64,000 nt of DNA from Burkholderiales bacterium (GTDB lineage: Bacteria > Pseudomonadota > Gammaproteobacteria > Burkholderiales > SG8-39). The stretch is from positions 1-64,000 of the forward strand of contig JACZJV010000057.1 in NCBI GenBank assembly GCA_014860355.1, in the 5' to 3' direction. Position numbers and translations under genes: made by a program. A model generated the notes under the pieces. That model saw only the letters and a program-made list of their open reading frames with translations. It was not told the DNA's origin and made no database searches. Below, piece by piece: positions 1 through 8,200 of the stretch (within the stretch, counting starts at the first letter, position 1; every line of letters starts with the position of its first letter).

Positions 1-418
1 GCGCGAGCAGATCGCGTTCCCGCTCGCGCAGGTCCGGGCTGACTTCCAGAATGTAGTAGGTTTGCGGCAGCCGCTCCAGGCGTTCCAGTTCGGTCAGCAG
101 GGCCGCGGCGAGCGCGCCCGAGCCGGCGCCGATTTCCAGGATCTGGTCGAGTCCGGACTCGAGCACCTGCGCCGCCTGGCGTGCCAGCGTCTGTCCGTAG
201 AGCGGGGTCATTTCAGGCGCGGTGGTGAAATCTCCCCCGCGGCCGAGTTTTCTCGCACCGGCGGTGTAATAGCCCATGCCGGGCGCATAGAGCGCCAGCT
301 CCATATAGCGCGCAAACGAAATCCAGCCGGCGTTGGCGGCGATCTCGTCGCGGATCAGCGCGGCCAGCTTTTCACTGTGCGCGAGCGCTTCGGCCGGCGG
401 GGCGGGTAAGTCGGACAT
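1..418 (-). CDS. MidA/NDUFAF7-family SAM-dependent methyltransferase (C-terminus outside window)
   Basis: Reading leftwards from an ATG at 418, the frame stays open to the window edge, so only about 139 N-terminal residues are seen. It starts MSDLPAPPAEAL, then has a segment with MELALYAPGMGYYTAG and GGDFTTAPEMTPLYG, and a SAM-binding motif reading LEIGAGSGALAALL. This pattern is characteristic of the COG1565 (MidA/NDUFAF7) class I methyltransferases, whose mitochondrial members methylate an arginine of complex I; the bacterial substrate is not established. It is divergent from the pteridine reductase at 510, a pairing frequent in betaproteobacteria. Partial gene, family call confident. Confidence 0.85.
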   Translation of the reverse strand, partial: MSDLPAPPAEALAHSEKLAALIRDEIAANAGWISFARYMELALYAPGMGYYTAGARKLGRGGDFTTAPEMTPLYGQTLARQAAQVLESGLDQILEIGAGSGALAAALLTELERLERLPQTYYILEVSPDLRERERDLLA

Positions 419-435
419 TTTCGAGCGCCTGTCAG

Positions 436-445
436 TACGAGGGGA
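436..445. repeat. Copy 1 of a TAYGAGGGGA intergenic motif
   Basis: The ten bases TACGAGGGGA lie between the two divergent genes. The same motif recurs at 31846-31855 and, with one C-to-T change, at 61574-61583, each time between genes; two of the three copies form the left arm of a hairpin. Function unknown. Confidence 0.4.
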
Positions 446-494
446 CACGGGGCATATCCCGCTTGTTCACGCCATGCATAGTGCGCGAATCCGG

Positions 495-500
495 TAAAAT
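495..500 (+). promoter_or_regulatory. -10 element of the folM promoter, nearly leaderless
   Basis: TAAAAT ends ten bases before the ATG at 510, so the expected transcript start is only about 3 nt upstream of the start codon. No Shine-Dalgarno sequence precedes the ATG. I see no convincing -35 box. Confidence 0.45.
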
Positions 501-509
501 CTTCAAATC

Positions 510-1259
510 ATGTCGGTACAGCTGAACAACAAGGCCATACTCGTCACCGGTGCGGCCAAGCGCGTCGGCGCGGCGATCGCGCGCCGGCTGCACCAGGCCG
601 GCGCCAGGCTGGCGCTGCACTACAATTCGTCGGAACGCGAAGCGCGCGCTCTGCAGTCCGAACTCAACCTGCAGCGCGCCCAGTCGGTGATCCTGGTAAA
701 GGCCGATTTGCTGGAAATCGCCGGGCTCGCGGAAATCGTCAAGACCTGTGTGGAGCACTTCGGTTCGCTCGATGCGCTGGTCAACAACGCCTCGACATTC
801 TACCCCACCCCCGTGGGTGCGATTAGCGAGCAAAAATGGGATGAGCTCGTAGGCGCCAACCTGAAGGCGCCCCTGTTCCTGTGCCAGGCGGCGGCCCCGC
901 ATTTGAGAAAAAGCGCAGGTTGCATCGTCAACATCACCGACATCCACGCCGAGCAGCCGCTGAAAAATTACGTGGTCTACACCGTCGCCAAGGCCGGCCT
1001 GGCCGGCCTTACCCGTTCGCTCGCGCGCGAGTTGGGGCCGGAAGTGCGTGTCAACGGGGTAGCGCCGGGGGCGATCCTCTGGCCCGAGGACGGGTCGTTT
1101 GACGAGGTGGCGCGGCAGCGCGTGATCTCGCACACGGCGTTGAAGCGCGTGGGCGAACCCGAAGACATTGCCCGCGCCGTGTACTACCTGATTGCCGAAG
1201 CCCCATATGTAACGGGGCAGATCATCGCTATCGATGGCGGCCGGAGCGTCACGCTGTGA
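510..1259 (+). CDS. folM: Pteridine reductase, short-chain dehydrogenase family (FolM-type)
   Basis: A 249-residue classical-size SDR that should reduce dihydropteridines (dihydrofolate/dihydromonapterin) with NADPH. The nucleotide-binding motif is TGAAKRVG (residues 13-20), the form found in PTR1/FolM enzymes, whose arginine favours NADPH. The catalytic set is Asp144, Tyr157, Lys161; an Asp in place of the usual SDR serine, spaced 13 residues before the Tyr, is the pteridine-reductase signature. The NNAS motif is at 92-95. The ATG at 510 is the natural start. The 3' end is part of a 39-bp sequence duplicated downstream, which supplies a second in-frame C-terminus. Leads into ttcA. Confidence 0.88.
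   Translation: MSVQLNNKAILVTGAAKRVGAAIARRLHQAGARLALHYNSSEREARALQSELNLQRAQSVILVKADLLEIAGLAEIVKTCVEHFGSLDALVNNASTFYPTPVGAISEQKWDELVGANLKAPLFLCQAAAPHLRKSAGCIVNITDIHAEQPLKNYVVYTVAKAGLAGLTRSLARELGPEVRVNGVAPGAILWPEDGSFDEVARQRVISHTALKRVGEPEDIARAVYYLIAEAPYVTGQIIAIDGGRSVTL
1211..1249 (+). repeat. 39-bp direct repeat, copy A (inside folM 3' end)
   Basis: An exact 39-base match to 1321-1359 at a distance of 110 bases. In copy A it encodes [13 protein letters not shown], the last SDR beta-strand, before the stop at 1257-1259. Confidence 0.97.
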
Positions 1260-1289
1260 TCGATGATCTGCGCCGGTTTGGGGGATATG

Positions 1290-1309
1290 CAAGGGGGCCT
1301 GCCCCCTTG
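1290..1309. other. Perfect GC-rich hairpin in the folM-ttcA spacer
   Basis: CAAGGGGGC and GCCCCCTTG form a 9-bp inverted repeat around a CT centre (effectively 8 bp with a 4-nt loop). It lies between the two copies of the 39-bp repeat. There is no T-run, so it is not a standard terminator. Confidence 0.6.
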
Positions 1310-1320
1310 TTCGTTGCCAC

Positions 1321-1359
1321 AACGGGGCAGATCATCGCTATCGATGGCGGCCGGAGCGT
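1321..1359 (+). repeat. 39-bp direct repeat, copy B (upstream of ttcA)
   Basis: Exact copy of 1211-1249. Read in the same frame as folM it again encodes [13 protein letters not shown], continues NLP, and stops at a TGA that overlaps the GTG start of ttcA (GTGA). This looks like the original 3' end of folM, left behind when a 110-base unit was duplicated. Confidence 0.95.
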
Positions 1360-1368
1360 AAACTTGCC

Positions 1369-2271
1369 GTGAACGCCCCCGACCACAAGCAACTGGAAAA
1401 ACAGCGCGTCGACGCGAACAAGCTGGAGAAGCGCCTGTGCCGCCTCGCCGGCCAAGCGGTCGCGGACTTCGACATGATCGGCGCGGGCGACCGCGTCATG
1501 GTCTGTCTCTCCGGCGGCAAGGACAGTTATGGCCTGCTCGACGTGCTGCTGAAGCTGCGGGCGCGCGCGCCGATAGCGTTCGATATCGTCGCCGTCAATC
1601 TCGACCAGAAGCATCCGGGCTATCCCGAGCGGGTCCTCCCCGATTACCTGAAGTCGCTAGGCATCGAGTTCCTGATCGCCGAGCAGGACACCTATTCGAC
1701 GGTCAAGCGCCTGATCCCGGAAGGCAAGACCATGTGCTCGCTGTGCTCGCGCCTGCGCCGCGGCGTGCTTTACCGACTGGCCGGGGAACTTGGCGCCACC
1801 AGGATTGCGCTTGGCCATCATCGCGACGACATTCTGGAAACCTTTTTCCTGAATCTGTTCTTCGGCGGCAGGCTGAAGGCGATGCCGCCGAAGCTGGGGT
1901 CGGACGACGGCAAGCACGTGGTGATACGCCCGCTCGCGTACGTGAAGGAAAAGGACCTCGCGCGCTACGCCGCGCTGCGCGCCTTCCCCATCATTCCCTG
2001 CGACCTGTGCGGTTCTCAGGACCAGTTGCAGCGCAAGCAGGTGAAGCAGTTGCTGCGGCAATGGGAAAAGGAATTCCCGGGCCGCGTGGAAACCATATTC
2101 AACAGCTTGCAGCGGGTCGCCCCATCGCACCTGCTGGATCGCAAGCTGTTCGATTTTCCCGCCGTCACTGCCGCCGGCGTGGCCGCCGCGGATGGCGATA
2201 AGGCTTTTGACGCAGAAGACTTTTCCGCCATCGCGACAGCCATGTTGAGGACCGCGCCGGCGCCGGAATAG
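1369..2271 (+). CDS. ttcA: tRNA 2-thiocytidine(32) synthetase TtcA
   Basis: A 300-residue iron-sulfur tRNA thiolase that makes 2-thiocytidine at position 32 of certain tRNAs, using ATP. The PP-loop ATP-binding motif SGGKDS is at residues 48-53. The cluster-binding cysteines are in MCSLC (Cys123, Cys126) and PCDLCG (Cys211, Cys214), the arrangement of the TtcA family. It starts with GTG at 1369; the TGA of the duplicated folM tail overlaps this start. Length and motifs are complete, so the enzyme should be functional. Confidence 0.95.
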   Translation: MNAPDHKQLEKQRVDANKLEKRLCRLAGQAVADFDMIGAGDRVMVCLSGGKDSYGLLDVLLKLRARAPIAFDIVAVNLDQKHPGYPERVLPDYLKSLGIEFLIAEQDTYSTVKRLIPEGKTMCSLCSRLRRGVLYRLAGELGATRIALGHHRDDILETFFLNLFFGGRLKAMPPKLGSDDGKHVVIRPLAYVKEKDLARYAALRAFPIIPCDLCGSQDQLQRKQVKQLLRQWEKEFPGRVETIFNSLQRVAPSHLLDRKLFDFPAVTAAGVAAADGDKAFDAEDFSAIATAMLRTAPAPE

Positions 2272-2290
2272 GCTGACCATCAACTGCAGT

Positions 2291-2319
2291 TTGTCAAACT
2301 CAGCTTGTCATGCTAGAAT
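2291..2319 (+). promoter_or_regulatory. Sigma70-type promoter driving a leaderless HTH-aminotransferase transcript
   Basis: TTGTCA (2291-2296), a 17-base spacer and TAGAAT (2314-2319) match the sigma70 consensus closely. The predicted transcript start is at 2326-2327, exactly at the ATG of the HTH reading frame; no ribosome binding site precedes that ATG. Confidence 0.75.
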
Positions 2320-2326
2320 TTTTCAC

Positions 2327-3844
2327 ATGAATTGCGCTGAACGATTGGTATCGATCTTTGGCAGCCAGGCCGAGGTGGCCCGGCGCTTGCGCCTGGATCG
2401 TGCAGTCGTCAATAACTGGGTCAAATCCGGTTACGTTCCGGCGCGTTGGGCGATGGAAGTCGAACACGCCACCGAGGGCAAGGTAGCCGCGGTCGAAGTG
2501 CTAAATGAAGCCAACGCCAAGAAGCCGGTCCGAGTCAAATCGCGCCCCGACGATCTGTTCGGGTCGCATCTTCCAGGGAGTGACGCCATGAGTGATTTCG
2601 CACCAGCGAAACGGATTTTTTCCTTCCACCCGCCGCAGCGCACGCTGATGGGCCCGGGCCCCTCCGAAATCAACCCGCGCGTGATGGCCGCGATGGGCCT
2701 GCCGGCGATCGGCTATCTCGATCCGATCTTCGTCGAGATGATGGAGGAGCTCAAGTCGCTCTTGCGTTACGCCCATCAGACCAAGAACGCGCTCACCTTC
2801 CCGATTTCCGGACCCGGCTCGGTCGGCATGGAATATTGCTTCGTCAACCTGGTTGCCCCCGGCGACAAAGTCATCGTATGCAGGAACGGCGTATTCGGCG
2901 GGCGCATGATCGAGAACGTGGAGCGCGCCGGCGGCACGCCCATCGTCGTCGAGGACGCATGGGGCGAGCCGGTCGATCCGCAGAAGCTGGAAGACGCGCT
3001 GAAGAAAAACAAGGACGCGCGCCTGGTGGCTTTCGTGCATGCCGAGACTTCGACCGGGGTGCAGTCGGATGCGAAAACGCTGGTGGAGGTCGCGCACAAG
3101 CACAAGGCGCTCGCGATCGTCGACGCCGTGACCTCTCTGGGCGGCACACCGGTGCTGGTCGACGAATGGAAGATCGACGCGATCTACTCTGCCAGCCAGA
3201 AATGCCTGTCGTGCACGCCGGGCCTGTCGCCGGTGTCCTTCAGCGACCGCGTGGTAGAACACGTCAAGGCGCGCAAAGACAAGATCCATTCGTGGTTCAT
3301 GGACATGAACCTGCTGCTCGGCTATTGGGGCGCCACCACCCGCACGTATCACCACACCGCGCCCACCAACAGCCTGTACGCCCTGCACGAGGCATTGCTT
3401 ATCCTGAAGGAAGAGGGCATCGAGAACGCGTGGGCACGGCACACGCGCCATCACCTCGCGCTCAAGGCCGGCCTCGAAGCCATGGGCTTGAAGTTTCTGG
3501 TGAAGGAAGAGTCGCAGTTGCCGCAGATGAACGCGGTATACATCCCCGAGGCGGCCAAAGCGCGCGAAGCCGAGGTGCGCAAGACCCTGCTTGAGGAATT
3601 CAATCTCGAGATCGGCGCCGGACTGGGACCCCTGGCCGGCAAGATCTGGCGCATCGGCCTCATGGGCTATTCGTGCAAGCCCGAAAACGTGATGCTGTGC
3701 CTCTCGGCGCTCGGTTCCGTGCTCTCCGACATGGGCCTGCCGATACACGTCGGCGATGCCGAAGCGGCCGCGCATGGCGCCTACGCCGCGCTGCACGCCA
3801 CCGCGGCAAAGCAGAAGCAGCAGCAGAGAAAGCGCGTGGCTTGA
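2327..3844 (+). CDS. HTH domain fused in frame to alanine/serine-glyoxylate aminotransferase (two possible starts)
   Basis: From ATG 2327 the frame encodes 505 residues. The first 87 form a Cro/CI-YdaS-like helix-turn-helix (FGSQAEVARRLRL, VVNNWVKSGYVPARW). From Met at 2588 follow 418 residues of a class V PLP aminotransferase: GPGPSEINPRV near the start, Asp179 in IVDAVTSLGG, PLP lysine Lys205 in SASQKC. This matches alanine-glyoxylate/serine-glyoxylate aminotransferases, which use glyoxylate as amino acceptor. A strong ribosome binding site sits before the 2588 ATG, so a free enzyme and an HTH-tagged form may both be made. Aminotransferase call is firm; the fusion is what the sequence shows, its use is inference. 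Confidence 0.85.
   Translation: MNCAERLVSIFGSQAEVARRLRLDRAVVNNWVKSGYVPARWAMEVEHATEGKVAAVEVLNEANAKKPVRVKSRPDDLFGSHLPGSDAMSDFAPAKRIFSFHPPQRTLMGPGPSEINPRVMAAMGLPAIGYLDPIFVEMMEELKSLLRYAHQTKNALTFPISGPGSVGMEYCFVNLVAPGDKVIVCRNGVFGGRMIENVERAGGTPIVVEDAWGEPVDPQKLEDALKKNKDARLVAFVHAETSTGVQSDAKTLVEVAHKHKALAIVDAVTSLGGTPVLVDEWKIDAIYSASQKCLSCTPGLSPVSFSDRVVEHVKARKDKIHSWFMDMNLLLGYWGATTRTYHHTAPTNSLYALHEALLILKEEGIENAWARHTRHHLALKAGLEAMGLKFLVKEESQLPQMNAVYIPEAAKAREAEVRKTLLEEFNLEIGAGLGPLAGKIWRIGLMGYSCKPENVMLCLSALGSVLSDMGLPIHVGDAEAAAHGAYAALHATAAKQKQQQRKRVA
2575..2580 (+). promoter_or_regulatory. Internal ribosome binding site before the aminotransferase start
   Basis: AGGGAG lies 7 nt before the ATG at 2588, in frame with the upstream HTH. 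The upstream ATG at 2327 has no such site. This supports independent translation of the aminotransferase. Confidence 0.65.
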
Positions 3845-3876
3845 CGCGCAGATTCGCTCCGGCACCGGACGCGACC

Positions 3877-3894
3877 GCCCCGCACACGCGGGGC
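3877..3894. terminator. Hairpin between convergent genes
   Basis: GCCCCGC and GCGGGGC pair over a 4-nt loop in the 64-base gap between the aminotransferase and the convergent kinase gene. No T-run follows on either strand, so a terminator role is only likely from position. Confidence 0.4.
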
Positions 3895-3908
3895 AGCCTG
3901 AGATCGCG

Positions 3909-5201
3909 CTAGGCGGCCTGGGCGAGACGCTCGTTTGAGTGCACCAGGCGCTCGATCAGCACCCGCATGCATGCCTTGTTGAAGGCAGCCTGACAGGCGT
4001 CGGTGGCGGCACGGATCGCTTCCGCCTTGATCTCGATCGCAGTGACTTCGGTGCGCGCGGTGATAGTGGTGGTGCGGCGGTGTATCTGGTCGGAGAAATA
4101 GAGGATTTCGCCGAAGCAACCGCCCGGCTGCACGCTGGCAATGATCTTTCCCCCGAGGCTGACGTCGACTTCGCCGCCCGCGAGAAAATAGAAATCGTCG
4201 CCGGCTTCGCCTTCGCGGATCAAGGTGGTGCCGGTGGGTACGGTCTTCCACGCGCCGATGCGCACCAGCTCCCATAGCGCGACGTCGTTGAAGTCCTCGA
4301 AGAACGGAAAGCCGCGCAGCCTGTTGAAGCGCTCCGAGTCCGAGACCGAATCGCCGACGAGGCGCAGGCTGACGAATGCCTGGCTCAGGTCCTTTCCGAA
4401 CTCGAGCCACGACTGGTAGCGCTCGGCGGGGTCCTTGGCGATCGCTTTCATCACGATCGCGTCGAGCAGCAGCGGCAGTTCCGGCCGCAGGTTGACAGGC
4501 GGCGTAGGCGGGGTGTTGAGAATGGCGTAGCTCAGCCCCGCCTGCGTCGAAGCGCGGAACGGCAGTCGTCCCGTCAGGAGCCGGTACATGGTAACGCCCA
4601 GGGAATAGATGTCGGTCTGCTGCGTGAGCGCCTCCATGCGGATCTGTTCGGGCGACATGTAGGCGGGCGAACCCACGCCGGTGATCTGCGTGGTCTCCTG
4701 GCTAGGGCGCTGCTGAAACGATGCGCCGAAATCGCTTACCTTGGTTTCGCCATTCCGGGAGAGCAGGATGTTGCCCGGCTTGATATCACGGTGAATCACG
4801 CCGTGCCGGTGCGCATATTCGAGCGCACGGATGCTCTTGAAGATGATCTCCACCACCTTGTTGAGCGGCAGCAGCGTGGACACTTCGGAATGGGCTTCCA
4901 GCGTAGTGCCGGGCACGTATTCCATCACCACGTAGCTGTGATCGTGCTCCTGCACCGCGTCGAGGATGTCAACGATGTGCGGGTGGTTGAGCTTGCCCGC
5001 AAGCGAGGCCTCGGCGACAAACGCCTTGAACATCATCCGCTGATCCTGTGGATCGGCGTGGGTGTCGAACTGGAACACCTTGATGGCGACGTCCTGTTCG
5101 GAAAACGGGTCGCGCGCGAGGTACACGCGGCTGGTCGCGCCGCTGCCGATCTCGCGCTGGACCGGGTACTTGCCCAGATACTCCGGCACCTCGATTTTCA
5201 T
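3909..5201 (-). CDS. Ser/Thr protein kinase with C-terminal cyclic-nucleotide-binding domain
   Basis: A 430-residue protein. Residues about 11-275 are a eukaryotic-like (Hanks) kinase with all key motifs: glycine loop IGSGATSRVY, Lys41 in VAIK, HRDIKPGN (Asp139), DFG (157-159), and MSPEQ in the APE position. Residues about 300-400 are a cNMP-binding domain; its phosphate cassette reads FGEI (363-366) and then HRRTTT (374-379), close to the FGE...R(T/A)A pattern of CAP and PKA, so ligand binding is plausible. No membrane segment. It is the last gene of the pil-chp operon; its ATG overlaps the chpA stop by 4 bases (ATGA), implying translational coupling and a role downstream of the chemosensory kinase. 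Substrates unknown. Confidence 0.9.
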   Translation of the reverse strand: MKIEVPEYLGKYPVQREIGSGATSRVYLARDPFSEQDVAIKVFQFDTHADPQDQRMMFKAFVAEASLAGKLNHPHIVDILDAVQEHDHSYVVMEYVPGTTLEAHSEVSTLLPLNKVVEIIFKSIRALEYAHRHGVIHRDIKPGNILLSRNGETKVSDFGASFQQRPSQETTQITGVGSPAYMSPEQIRMEALTQQTDIYSLGVTMYRLLTGRLPFRASTQAGLSYAILNTPPTPPVNLRPELPLLLDAIVMKAIAKDPAERYQSWLEFGKDLSQAFVSLRLVGDSVSDSERFNRLRGFPFFEDFNDVALWELVRIGAWKTVPTGTTLIREGEAGDDFYFLAGGEVDVSLGGKIIASVQPGGCFGEILYFSDQIHRRTTTITARTEVTAIEIKAEAIRAATDACQAAFNKACMRVLIERLVHSNERLAQAA

Positions 5202-8200
5202 TGCTGCCCCAGACAGGCCCCGATGTGCTGCAGCAATTCGGCATCCTGGTAGGGCTTGCCGATGAAGGCGCTCACCCCCAGCGTCGCCGCCCGGCTGCGA
5301 TGCTTCTCGGCCGTGCGCGACGAAATGATGATGATCGGAATGCCGCAGGTGCGCGCATCATCGCGCACGTTGCGGGTGAGGTCGAATCCGTCCATGCGCG
5401 GCATTTCGATGTCGACTAGCATCACGTCGGGCAGGCGGTCCTTGAGCTTTTCCATCGCATCGAGGCCGTCCTTGGCCGCAATCACGCGGTAGCCCTCGCG
5501 CTCGAGCAGGCGGCTGGTGAATTTGCGCACGGTAAGGGAGTCGTCCGCCACCATCACCAGCGGCGTCTGCGCGCGCGCGCCGCTGGCAATGCCGCTCTCG
5601 ACCGATCGGCCGCCCGCCGCGGCCCTGCGCTGGGCGAGCTGCACCGGATTGACGATGAGCACGACGCTACCGTCGGCGAGCACGGTGGCACCGGTCACGC
5701 CTGCGATTCGCGAGAGCTGCGGGCCGATGTTCTTGACCACGACTTCCTGGTTTCCCAGCAGTTCGTCGACGTGGACCGCAATGCGCTGAATTCCGCTGCG
5801 CAGCAGCAGCACCGAGTTGTAGTCGCGGATTTCTCTGGTCGCAGACTCACCGAGTAGCTGGCGCAGGCAGTGTAGCGGATACACGCGCGTCTGGAACTCG
5901 ACCTGATTCTTTTCATAGAGTGCTGCCATCGCGTCGGCTTTCAAGCGCAGCACCTGCTCTACAGTGGCCGACGAGATCGCCAGCTTGGCCGCGCCGGCCG
6001 TCACCATCACCGTTCGCGTGACCGCGAGCGTAAGCGGAACGAATATGGTGAACGCGGTACCCGCGCCGCTGCTCGCAATATCGATGCGTCCGTTAACAGC
6101 CGCAATCTCAGCGCGAACGACGTCCATGCCTACGCCGCGCCCGGCGAGTTCGGTCACTTCCTCCGCAGTCGATAGCCCCGTCAGATACACGAGCTGGTAC
6201 AACTCCTGCTCGCTCAATTTGCGCTCCGGCGCAAGCAGACCCTTCGCGACCGCCCTGCTGCGCAGTTTTTTCAGGTCGAGGCCGGCGCCGTCGTCGGCGA
6301 GAATGATCACCACCTCGTTGGCTTCCTGGCGCAGTTCGATGGTGATGCGCGCAGTTTCCGGCTTGCCGGCAGCGACGCGCGCCTGCGGCTCCTCCACGCC
6401 GTGGACCAGCGCGTTGCGCAGCATATGCTCCAGCGGCGCAGCGACGTGCTCGAGCACGCCGCGGTCGAGTTCGATCTGCGCGCTCTGGATCTCGAGCTCG
6501 GCCCTGCGGCCGGTTTCGCGCGCCGTTTGGCGCACGACGCGGTGCAGTCGTTCGCCCAGGGTCGCGAAGGGAACCGCGCGCATGCGCATGAGTTCCTGCT
6601 GCAGCTCGCGCCCGATGCGCGCCTGCTGCAGCAAAGCGGCGTCGGTTTCGTCAAGGTTCTTCAGCAGCCCTTGCTGGATCGATGTGGCGTCGCTGAGTCC
6701 TTCGGCCATCATGCGCGTCAATTCCTGCAGGCGCGTGTAACGATCGAATTCCAGCGGGTCGAAGTCGCGGTCGTGCCTGTCCAGGACCGACCTGCGCGAC
6801 TGCATCTGACTGTCGGCCTGGATTTCCACCTCGCGCAGCTGGGTGCGCAGGCGAGTGATGCTTTCGTCGAGGTCGCCCAGCGCCTGCTTGACCTGGCGCA
6901 ATTCGGCTTCGATGCGCGAGCGCGCGATGGCGACTTCCCCCGATTCCGTGATGAGGACGTCCAGAGTGTCCGCATTGACCCGCAGCATGCTCGCAGCGGC
7001 GGGCAGCGGCGGCTCGGCTGCGGCGTCCGGCGCCGGAGCCTTGCCCTGCTTTATGCGCTCGAGGTCCGCGTTCAGCCGGTCCATTTTCGCTTCGAGTTCG
7101 TCGAATAGTTCTGCCGGCAGCACCCCGGACTCCAGCGCCGACGCCACCCTGCCTTCCATCAGGTGGGTCAACTCGCCCAAGCGGATCGCGCCGGCCATGC
7201 GCGCGCTGCCCTTCAGGGTGTGCAACGCACGCTTGAGCGCGTCGGCGATGCGCGGGTCCTGCGGCTGCGCCTTCCAGTCGCGCAGGTCGCTGCCTATCTG
7301 GGGCACCAGTTGCTGCGCTTCTTCGAGGAACACCGGCAGCAGCTGCTCGTCGATATCGTCGCGCATGACGCGCTGTTGCTTGAGGCGCGCCGTCATCTGC
7401 AGCATGCGCTCGGGCACCTCGCCGGCCTCGCCACACGCCTCGCCGCGCTGCAGCGCCGCCACCATGCCTTGCAGCTTGTCGATCGCCGCGCGAACGAGTG
7501 CTTCATCGGCCGCCTGCGTGGCACGGCCGGAGAACGGCGACCACTGCTCCAGCGCGCCGGCAAGCTCGGCCACGGCGGCGAATCCCGCAGTGCGCGAACA
7601 GCCGGCCAGGGTATGCGCGGCGCGGACGAAGTCCTGCGGAACTGAGACAGCAGGTAGGTATCGGCCAACCAGGGTCGCAACGTGGCCGGTGGCTTCGCTG
7701 AGGTAGATCTCCAGGAAGTTCTGCCTGGGCCGCTCCGCAACAAGTTTGCGTGCGAGGGCGGTGATCGCACTGGCCTCGACAGCGACCGGCTGACCGAGCT
7801 TCAGCTGCGCCACCCAGTGGGCAAAGCGATTCGCAGCTTGGGCTACCAGTTCGAGCAGTTCGGCGCAGGCCGGCTGCCCGTCCTCGAGCCAACGGTTCAA
7901 CACCTGCTCGACCTCCCAGGCGACCTCTCCCAGTTCGTTGAGGCCGACCATGCGCCCGCTGCCCTTCAGCGTATGGAATCCCCGGCGGATTGCCGCCAGG
8001 GCTTGCGTGTTGTCGGGTTCGGCGCGGCAGGTCGGCAAGGCCGCATCAATGGCGGCGAGAACTTCCGCGGCCTCCTCCAGAAAGATCTCGACCAAACTCG
8101 TTTCCTGCGACGCAGCTTGCGGCGCAACTTCCGGCGCGGAAAGCGGCGCGGCGGCGCGCTGGCGAAACCGCTCTAGGAAGAAATCGATCGCCTGCTCGCG

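Noticed and set aside
2501-3865. Long antisense frame opposite the aminotransferase, and many similar frames across the window
   Set aside because: High-GC codon bias creates long antisense frames; these show His/Arg-rich compositions without motifs or ribosome binding sites.
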